Origin: Adlercreutzia caecimuris B7
GTDB lineage: Bacteria; Actinomycetota; Coriobacteriia; Coriobacteriales; Eggerthellaceae
Direction of reading: 5' to 3'
Length of the DNA: 64,000 nt
Assembly (NCBI RefSeq): GCF_000403355.2
Contig: NZ_KE159646.1
Coordinates: 2,097,561 to 2,161,560, forward strand
Position numbers and translations under genes: made by a program
The notes under the pieces: generated by a model
What the model was told of the DNA's origin: nothing
The model's database searches: none
What the model saw: only the letters and a program-made list of their open reading frames with translations
In this document: in pieces, positions 58,229 to 64,000 of the stretch
Numbering within the stretch: the stretch's first letter is position 1
How the letters are laid out: the number at the start of each line of letters is the position of its first letter

Positions 58229-58855
58229 ATGAGCGACGTGAACGACCTGACCATATCCCTGTTCGGCACCGTGCCCGACTCCATTGTGGACGGGCCGGGG
58301 CTGCGCTATGCCGTGTTCGTGCAGGGCTGCTCCCACGGCTGCCCGGGATGCCACAACCCCGAAAGCCAGCCGGCCGAAGGCGGCACCGTCACGGCCATCA
58401 GCGACCTGCTGGCCGACATCGAGGCCAATGGCCTCGTGCACGACGTGACCCTCTCGGGCGGCGAGCCCTTCGAGCAACCGGAGGCCTGTGCCGTGCTGGC
58501 CCGCGCGTTGAAGGAACGCGGCTACGGCGTGTGGTCGTTCACGGGATACTTGTACGAAGACCTGGCGAAGCGAGCCGCCGCGGCCCGGGCCGAACGCACG
58601 CGGCGCGAGGAAGCCGGCCTGGCCGGGGAAGCGCTCGCCGCGGGCATTGCCGCCGACCTGGCCGTAGGAGATTTGCTGGATGCCATCGACGTGCTGGTGG
58701 ACGGCCCCTTTGTGGAATCCCGCAAGTCGCTGGAGCTGAAGTGGTGCGGCTCTTCCAACCAGCGCCTCATCGACGTACCTGCCACCCGCCGCACGGGCAG
58801 TGTTACCCTCTGGCAGCCCACCGACTTCAACCTGGAGAAGCCCTCGAACTGGTAG
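58229..58855 (+). CDS. nrdG: Anaerobic ribonucleotide reductase-activating radical SAM protein
   Basis: 208 residues; an ATG at 58214 would add five. Radical SAM motif CSHGCPGC (CxxxCxxC) after DGPGLRYAVFVQG, then SGGEPFEQP. NrdG makes the glycyl radical on NrdD for anaerobic dNTP synthesis. The centre carries an extra Ala/Arg/Glu-rich stretch (about residues 120-150). No nrdD is adjacent, unlike the usual nrdDG arrangement, so a different glycyl-radical enzyme client cannot be excluded. Confidence 0.88.
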   Translation: MSDVNDLTISLFGTVPDSIVDGPGLRYAVFVQGCSHGCPGCHNPESQPAEGGTVTAISDLLADIEANGLVHDVTLSGGEPFEQPEACAVLARALKERGYGVWSFTGYLYEDLAKRAAAARAERTRREEAGLAGEALAAGIAADLAVGDLLDAIDVLVDGPFVESRKSLELKWCGSSNQRLIDVPATRRTGSVTLWQPTDFNLEKPSNW

Positions 58856-58896
58856 AGAGCCTCGGCTATTGCCGCACTCTCAAAATAGTAGTTGTA

Positions 58897-58920
58897 ATAG
58901 TGAAATAGAAATTTCACTAT
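58897..58920. terminator. A/T-rich hairpin between convergent nrdG and sensor kinase genes
   Basis: ATAGTGAAAT, four bases, ATTTCACTAT: perfect 10-bp arms. Sits between convergent ends and could terminate both. Confidence 0.55.
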
Positions 58921-58980
58921 CGAAGCAACATGAGGACGCCCAGCAGGAAGAGAGGCTGCGGAGAGGCCCCGACCATCCCG

Positions 58981-60090
58981 CTATTCGGCCGTTGCGGGGA
59001 AAAAGAGGGTGAAGGTAGCGCCCTCGCCTTCCTTGCCGCCGACCTCGATGGTGCCTCCGTGACGCTGGGCACCGTGCTTCACGATGGCCAGGCCCAAGCC
59101 CGTGCCACCGGTTTCCTTCGATCGGCTCTTCTCCAGGCGGTAGAAACGCTCGAAGATCTTCTCGCGCTTGGCCTCGGGAATGCCGGGGCCGTCGTCGGCC
59201 ACCCGCACGGTAACGCCCTCCGAAGAGCCGTCCACCTCCACCCACACATGGCCACCCTCGTCGTTATAGCGAATGGCGTTCTCGATGAGATTGTGGAGCA
59301 TCTGCTCCATGAGCCCCTCGTTGCCCATCACCGTGACCGGAGCGCCCTGCACCTGCACGCTTATCGCACGCTCGTCGGCGAGTTTCGTCAGGCGCCCGGC
59401 GGCGCGCTGGGCCACGCCGAGCACCTCTACGGGCGCAACGACGGCTGCATCGGGCGGCAGCTCATCGAGGCGCGAGAGCGTGAGCACGTCGTCGATGAGC
59501 GCGCGCATGGCCTGGGACTCCTGATGGATGAGCCCGGCGAACCGCGGCACGTCCTCAGGTGGCACGAGGCCGTTCTCCATAAGCTCGGCATAGCCGGAGA
59601 TCACCTGGAGGGGCGTCTTCATCTCGTGGGACACGTTGGCCGAGAAGTCGCGCCGCAGGCTCTCGGCGCGGGCCAACTCCTCGTTCTGGGCCCGCAGGGT
59701 GCGCTGCTGAGAGTCGATACGGGCGAGCAGCGGGCGCATCTCGGCGTACACCGGCACCTTCCACGGGTCGGCGGGATCCACCTCGTCGAGCGGGCGCACA
59801 ATGCTGACGGTCAGCGCACGGGACACAGCAAAGGCGAGCGCTACGCCCACGATGAGCGTCGCCACCACGCACACGGTCAAATCGCCGCCGAAGAAGTCGG
59901 CCATAACGGCCGCGGAGTTGGGCACCTGCATCATCGTGGCGTAGAAAATGCCCGCGAACATAAGCGTGAGCAGCACAATGCCCCCGATGGTGAAGGTAAG
60001 GACGCTCCGCAAAATGCGCCCGGACAGGCTGGGAGCGGCACCTGCGGCATCGACGGCTTCCGGCCGCCCGGCGCCTTCGACCTCGCTCAT
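58981..60090 (-). CDS. PhoR-like sensor histidine kinase
   Basis: 369 residues; ATG overlaps the regulator stop (ATGA). Two helices (SVLTFTIGGIVLLTLMFAG and VCVVATLIVGVALAFAVS) with a very short outside loop, HAMP-like linker, HisKA with SHEMKTPLQVI, HATPase boxes NLIENAIRYNDEGG, VADDGPGIPEAK, GTGLGLAIVKH. The near absence of an external domain and the neighbouring Na/Pi symporter with Pho-box suggest phosphate sensing through partner proteins. Confidence 0.93.
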   Translation of the reverse strand: MSEVEGAGRPEAVDAAGAAPSLSGRILRSVLTFTIGGIVLLTLMFAGIFYATMMQVPNSAAVMADFFGGDLTVCVVATLIVGVALAFAVSRALTVSIVRPLDEVDPADPWKVPVYAEMRPLLARIDSQQRTLRAQNEELARAESLRRDFSANVSHEMKTPLQVISGYAELMENGLVPPEDVPRFAGLIHQESQAMRALIDDVLTLSRLDELPPDAAVVAPVEVLGVAQRAAGRLTKLADERAISVQVQGAPVTVMGNEGLMEQMLHNLIENAIRYNDEGGHVWVEVDGSSEGVTVRVADDGPGIPEAKREKIFERFYRLEKSRSKETGGTGLGLAIVKHGAQRHGGTIEVGGKEGEGATFTLFFPATAE

Positions 60091-60818
60091 AGTGCGATCT
60101 CCCGCATCCGATATCCCACGCCGCGAACGGTGCCGATAGCCTCCTCGGCACCGGGCGCTGCCGCGGCAAGCTTCTTGCGCAGCGTCTTCACGTGCATATC
60201 CACCGTACGCGTCTCGCCGACGAAACTTACGCCCCACACCCGCTCGAGCAGCTGTTCGCGGGTGAGGACGCGGCCCTTATGCTCCAAAAGAATGCGCAGC
60301 AGGTCGAACTCCTTGCGGGTCAGGGGCAGCTCCACCCCGGCTGCCGTGGCCGTGCGCGCCTCGGGCGACAGGGAGATGGCCCCGCAGGACAGCCAGCCAA
60401 GTTCCTCAGCCGGAGAGCCCGACGCTCCCTGGGCGGGCCGGGCGGCGCGGCGCAGAAGCGCGTTCACCCGCGAGACGAGCTCCATCATGCCGAAGGGCTT
60501 CGCCAGGTAATCGTCGGCCCCGGCGTCGAGCCCGCACACCTTGTCGAACTCGGTGCCCTTGGCGGTGAGCATCATAACGGGGATGTTCTCGGTGGCTGCG
60601 TTCGCGCGCAGCTGCTGCACGAGGCTCAGGCCGCTTTCTCCGGGCAGCATGATGTCCAGCAACGCCGCGGCGGGAGCCTTCTCGCGGCAAGCCTCGATGA
60701 AGCCCGATCCATCGGGGAAGGCCCGCACCTCGAAGCCGGCGTGGCGCAGGGCATAGCTCGTCAGATCGCGAATGTGCTCATCGTCTTCTACGTAATATAT
60801 GAGTGCCGGCGCAGCCAT
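60087..60818 (-). CDS. PhoB/PhoP-like OmpR-family response regulator
   Basis: 243 residues, RBS AGAAAGGACTCCC. Receiver: ED-D at 11-13, phospho-acceptor Asp55 (ALLDIMLPGESG), TAKG, KPFGM. Winged helix: LPLTRKEFDLLRILLEHKGRVLTREQLLERVWG, RTVDMHVKTLRKKL, GVGYRM. Coupled with the kinase downstream; probably acts on the repeat at 62130-62158 upstream of the Na/Pi symporter. Confidence 0.94.
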   Translation of the reverse strand: MAAPALIYYVEDDEHIRDLTSYALRHAGFEVRAFPDGSGFIEACREKAPAAALLDIMLPGESGLSLVQQLRANAATENIPVMMLTAKGTEFDKVCGLDAGADDYLAKPFGMMELVSRVNALLRRAARPAQGASGSPAEELGWLSCGAISLSPEARTATAAGVELPLTRKEFDLLRILLEHKGRVLTREQLLERVWGVSFVGETRTVDMHVKTLRKKLAAAAPGAEEAIGTVRGVGYRMREIAL

Positions 60819-60872
60819 GGGAGTCCTTTCTCGTCTGCGTGCCGCATTGTATCTCATGCCGCCAGCGCGGAA

Positions 60873-60917
60873 GAGGCGAGGCCCCAAGTCGTCAATAAGC
60901 TGACGGGGCCTCGCCTC
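60873..60917 (-). terminator. Hairpin between nptA and the response regulator
   Basis: Perfect 13-bp arms GAGGCGAGGCCCC / GGGGCCTCGCCTC with a 19-nt loop, 60 bp after the symporter stop. Confidence 0.7.
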
Positions 60918-60976
60918 CAGGAAGCAGATTCTAAGCGCAGGGTGGAAGATTCCGAGGCCATTGGCCGCTGCAGAGC

Positions 60977-62017
60977 CTATGCTGCGGCGGTGTCGGGAGC
61001 GAAGGGGGTCTCGGCCACGGGGTTGCGCGGGCGGCGGGGGCGGCGCGGATGGTCGGGCAGCACCGCCATGACGATGCGCACCATGAGCGACACCAGGGGC
61101 AGCCACAGCAGGGTCATGGTCACGTTGAACAGGGTGTGCGCGTTGGCAATCTGACGGGCGATGACCTCGATCTCGGGACCCGGAGTGAGGGCTGCCACCA
61201 CCGAAGCTGCCGGGCCGATGAGCCACACGAACAGCAGGCAACCGGACAGGTTGAAGATGCAGTGGGACAGGGCCACGCGCTTGGCATCGCGGCTCTGGCC
61301 GACAGCGGCTAGGAGAGCCGTGATGGTAGTGCCCAGGTTGTCGCCGAGCAAAATGGGAAGGGCCCCCTCCAAGCCGATGACGCTGGCACCGTCGGGGCCG
61401 GCCTGGGCGGCGAAGTTCTGCAGCACGGCGATGGTGGCGCTGGAGCTCTGCACGACCAGGGTCATGATGGTACCCACCGCCACCCCCAGAATCGGCACGC
61501 CGGTGACCTGGGCGATCATGTCGGTGAACACGGGGTTCTCGGCCAGGGGCTTCATAACGGCCCCCATGGTGTCGATGCCGAGGAACAAGAGGCCGAAGCC
61601 GAAGATGGCCGTACCGGTGAGCTTCACCTTCGACTGCTTCGCCAGGGACATGACGATGAAGCCCACGAGCACGATGCCGAGCACGTAGTCGGACAGCTTG
61701 AAGGCGATGATCTGGGCCGTAATGGTAGTGCCGATGTTGGCGCCCATGATGATGGGGATGGCCTGGCGCAGGTTCATGAGACCGGCCGCCACGAAGCCGA
61801 TGGTCATGACCGTGGTGGCCGACGAACTTTGCAACACCGCCGTGGCCACAGCGCCAGCGAGCACCGCCACCAGCGGATTCTTCGTCACCGCAGCCAGAAT
61901 GGAGCGCATACGCTCGCCCGCGGCCTCTTGCAGGCTGCTGCTCATGAGGTTCATGCCATACAGGAACAAGGCCAAGCCGCCGAACAAGCCCAACCCGATC
62001 TGCAACAACTCTTCCAC
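60977..62017 (-). CDS. Na/Pi cotransporter family protein (NptA-like)
   Basis: 346 residues from a GTG at 62017 that has AAGGAG six bases upstream; ATGs at 62047 or 62119 would give longer forms. Two inverted PNaS repeats carry the paired QSSSATT motifs (VLQSSSATTVMTIGF and LVVQSSSATIAVL) and GANIGTTITA / GDNLGTTITA. Imports phosphate with sodium. Lacks the C-terminal PhoU domain found in many relatives. Next to a PhoB/PhoR-type pair. Confidence 0.92.
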   Translation of the reverse strand: MEELLQIGLGLFGGLALFLYGMNLMSSSLQEAAGERMRSILAAVTKNPLVAVLAGAVATAVLQSSSATTVMTIGFVAAGLMNLRQAIPIIMGANIGTTITAQIIAFKLSDYVLGIVLVGFIVMSLAKQSKVKLTGTAIFGFGLLFLGIDTMGAVMKPLAENPVFTDMIAQVTGVPILGVAVGTIMTLVVQSSSATIAVLQNFAAQAGPDGASVIGLEGALPILLGDNLGTTITALLAAVGQSRDAKRVALSHCIFNLSGCLLFVWLIGPAASVVAALTPGPEIEVIARQIANAHTLFNVTMTLLWLPLVSLMVRIVMAVLPDHPRRPRRPRNPVAETPFAPDTAAA

Positions 62018-62129
62018 CCACGTCTCCTTCACACGGCCCGCCCCCATCGGATGCGAGCGATTGCGACGGCGCGCTCCATCGCGCCAGTTTTCCAGTGCAA
62101 CGCAGTATGGAACCCCCATGAGCGCCCTG

Positions 62130-62158
62130 GGTAAGCCGTAGGTAAAGGGAAGGTAAAG
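62130..62158 (-). promoter_or_regulatory. Pho-box-like 11-bp direct repeats upstream of the Na/Pi symporter
   Basis: GGTAAG at 62130, GGTAAAG at 62141 and 62152: three copies exactly 11 bp apart (CTTTACC/CTTACC on the minus strand). 11-bp spaced repeats are the hallmark of PhoB/PhoP boxes. A CATACT -10 (62104-62109) lies 20 bp downstream, the expected activator position. Confidence 0.7.
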
Positions 62159-62201
62159 TTTTTCTGCGCAAGCGTCGCCACGCTGCGCCCCAAAGCAAAA
62201 A

Positions 62202-62222
62202 GGCGGCTCCGAAGAGCCGCCC
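62202..62222 (-). terminator. Terminator of the right-end flavoprotein gene
   Basis: Minus strand: GGCGGCT, CTTCGG loop, AGCCGCC, then TTTTTGCTTT. Classical intrinsic terminator 69 bp after the stop at 62291. Confidence 0.88.
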
Positions 62223-62290
62223 AGGGGGAGGGCTTATGCGCCAAATACCTGCCTCGATGCCATCTGTCTTAGTTGATTTCGGCGACGTTT

Positions 62291-64000
62291 CTAGCCCAAC
62301 ACGCCGGCCACGACAGCATCACCGTATCCCAGGATTTGCAAACATGGCTGACCGCACACCTCACCCACGGCAAAAAGACCGGGAATGGGCCGGCCGCCGT
62401 CGTCGAGCACCTTGAACCCCTCGTCGACCGTGAGGCCATCCACCGTGATGAGAACCGCCCACGTACCCGGTGAGGCATAGAAGGGCCCATCGACGATGGG
62501 CGCGGTTTCCTCGAAGTAGGTTCGCCCAAACTCGTCAGGCTTCCCAGCGACGCAGGCAGCGTTGTATTCCTCGACGGTCTTTTTCAGAGCATCTGCAGGA
62601 ACACCGATCTGCGCCGCAAGCTCGTCGAGCGTATCTGCCCGATAGGCAAGACCGTTTTCGAAGAGCGCCTCAGCAGGCTCGCCATCGAAGTTCCTGCCAT
62701 TCGGCATAATGTTGGAGTTCTGATCGCAGGCAATGATGTAGCACAACTGATCGGTCTGCTCCATGACGGCAAGAGCCAAGTCGGTTCTCTTTGCCGTCTC
62801 GTTCATGAAGCGTTTGCCCTCTTTGTTGACCACCAGAGGGTTGCCCGTGTCGCCGATAATATGGCCCACAATGTGATAGTCGGGATGCGCGTAGGGGTTG
62901 AGCATGACCTCGCCGCAGCTCGAAACCGACGCTCCCACTTGCTCGGCCATATCAAGGCCATCTCCAGTGTGCCCAGCGGGGGCCACCGAGTGAACGCTCT
63001 CCTCGGCATCGAAACCGTATTGAGGCTGAAGCCGCGCCAGCCACTTCGGGCTATCGGTATAGCCGCCTGTCGCCAAGATAACGCCCTTGCTGGCGCGCAC
63101 CTCGTAGGCAGTTCCGTCGTCGCACAGTCCCTTCACGCCGACTATCTTTCCGTTTTCCACAACGAGCTCCTGGGCCGAGGTGCTGAAGAGAATCTCCAGC
63201 TCAGGGAAGGCCGACTTTTCAATGTAATCTTCCAGGGCGTCGACATAGCCTTCGCCTGCGGGCTTTCCTACCGGATGGGTCGAGCGCGGCCACGAGAAGC
63301 CCATGATGCCCAACAACGGCTTTTCCAGCTCAACCCCGTGGGCCGTCACCCACTCGCAGGTATGACGAGCGGCCACCGCATCAACCGTCGTCTCGGCAGC
63401 AAGAGGGTTGCCGAAACCGACGGCACCCAGCACTGCGTAGTACTCATCGCTGTCAAAAGTTTTAGTGTTGCCCTCGGCGTACCATTTCTCGTATTGATCT
63501 TCGACAAAGGCCACGCGCTCTTCCTTGACCCCCAAGGCACGCGCCCGCTCCATAACCTCGGCGAAGAGCCTTCTCATGGGCTCGGTCGTTTCCTGCCGGA
63601 ACTCCAGGGGCGCTTCGGGATACTGAAGGCGGCCACCGGAAACAAGCATGCTGCCGCCAATGAAACCGCACTTCTCCATCACGACCACATCTGTTCCCTG
63701 CTCGGAAAGGGCGATGGCCGAGGTGAGCCCCGCAGCGCCCGCACCGACGATCGCCACCTCCGTCTCAATGATCTCCGTGGCATCCTTTTTCTCCCGCCCT
63801 GCAGCTTTTTCAAGGGCGGCCACATCGCCGCCGGCTTGGCCAATACAGTCCTTGACGGCGGACAGAATGGCCATGCTCGTCAGCGTCGCCCCGCTCACCG
63901 TATCGACGGCGAGGGACTGCAGCTCCACGATATCGGTCGCAATAGCAGCGATGGCCGCGTTGGCGATGCGCTCGGACTCGCAGTGGTTGGTCACGTCGAC
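62291..64000 (-). CDS. FMN_bind plus FAD fumarate-reductase-like flavoprotein (5' end outside window)
   Basis: 570 residues visible; the N-terminus lies beyond 64000. The visible part starts inside an FMN_bind domain with the covalent-FMN motif DTVSGATLTS (attachment Thr). A linker and the FAD_binding_2 domain follow: VAIVGAGAAGLTSAIALSEQG, EKCGFIGGSMLVSGG, ILATGGYTDS, GNPLVVNKEGKRFMNE, and GLFAVGEVCGQPCLQILGYGDA at the end. FMN-to-FAD electron transfer fits fumarate, urocanate or related alkene reductases. A signal peptide cannot be assessed. Confidence 0.9.
   Translation of the reverse strand, partial: VDVTNHCESERIANAAIAAIATDIVELQSLAVDTVSGATLTSMAILSAVKDCIGQAGGDVAALEKAAGREKKDATEIIETEVAIVGAGAAGLTSAIALSEQGTDVVVMEKCGFIGGSMLVSGGRLQYPEAPLEFRQETTEPMRRLFAEVMERARALGVKEERVAFVEDQYEKWYAEGNTKTFDSDEYYAVLGAVGFGNPLAAETTVDAVAARHTCEWVTAHGVELEKPLLGIMGFSWPRSTHPVGKPAGEGYVDALEDYIEKSAFPELEILFSTSAQELVVENGKIVGVKGLCDDGTAYEVRASKGVILATGGYTDSPKWLARLQPQYGFDAEESVHSVAPAGHTGDGLDMAEQVGASVSSCGEVMLNPYAHPDYHIVGHIIGDTGNPLVVNKEGKRFMNETAKRTDLALAVMEQTDQLCYIIACDQNSNIMPNGRNFDGEPAEALFENGLAYRADTLDELAAQIGVPADALKKTVEEYNAACVAGKPDEFGRTYFEETAPIVDGPFYASPGTWAVLITVDGLTVDEGFKVLDDGGRPIPGLFAVGEVCGQPCLQILGYGDAVVAGVLG

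Overview
The window reads as a high-GC, Gram-positive, strictly anaerobic actinobacterium of the class Coriobacteriia, most probably the Eggerthellaceae (inference from gene content; no rRNA is present). Three points support this: many Tat-exported molybdopterin and FAD/FMN reductases with DmsB-type ferredoxins and TorD chaperones, an actinobacterial fhaA-fhaB-pstP-rodA/pbpA-pknB cell-envelope locus, and LAxTG-type surface anchoring.

Layout. 1-1114: end-truncated Tat flavoprotein reductase. 1378-11430 (minus): reductase operon 1, read from a membrane LuxR regulator through DmsA, DmsB, DmsC, an unknown protein, TorD and a NapG/NapH-like pair. 11643-14821 (minus): indolepyruvate:ferredoxin oxidoreductase iorAB; iorA carries a nested palindromic element inside its reading frame. 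14998-22641 (minus): reductase operon 2 (tandem-MarR regulator, molybdoenzyme, ferredoxin, TorD, polyferredoxin, and a MarR-TorD fusion). 22644-23105: purE, then a tRNA-Leu(CAG). 24331-25803: a lipoprotein that also carries a sortase signal, followed by a chimeric ATPase relic. 26231-31991 (minus): reductase operon 3 with its OmpR regulator and a CxxCH-containing sensor kinase. 32104-33723: a complete ISLre2-like element with a 9-bp target duplication. 33733-35105: remnants, a palindrome array and a candidate type I toxin-antitoxin locus. 35352-37944: polar amino-acid ABC transporter. 38228-41155: divergent Tat flavoprotein reductase and LysR regulator. 41332-44330: two AAA ATPase genes (one frameshifted) around a truncated butyrate kinase. 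44507-49084: PspA, a Gly-rich membrane protein, a universal stress protein and a UbiB-like kinase. 49241-49407: a 6S RNA candidate. 49442-57915: MscS, then the Ser/Thr kinase and cell-wall synthesis operon, in which RodA/FtsW and the class B PBP are a single polypeptide. 58229-58855: nrdG. 58981-62017: phosphate-type two-component system and Na/Pi symporter behind a Pho-box-like repeat. 62291-64000: FMN/FAD fumarate-reductase-like protein, truncated at the window edge.

How it works together. Much of the first 40 kb and the right end looks like an interchangeable set of respiratory terminal reductases, each with its own regulator (LuxR, tandem MarR, heme-type two-component system, LysR). Operon 1 uses a DmsC anchor and a classical Tat signal. 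The two molybdoenzymes without an anchor gene, and both flavoproteins whose N-terminus is visible, instead have a Cys in a lipobox-like position, suggesting lipid anchoring. From about 44.5 kb the content becomes ordinary housekeeping and envelope biology. Short palindromic repeats, an IS, pseudogenes and ATPase relics mark 23-26 kb, 32-35 kb and 41-44 kb as the plastic parts. Substrates of the reductases cannot be read from the sequence.
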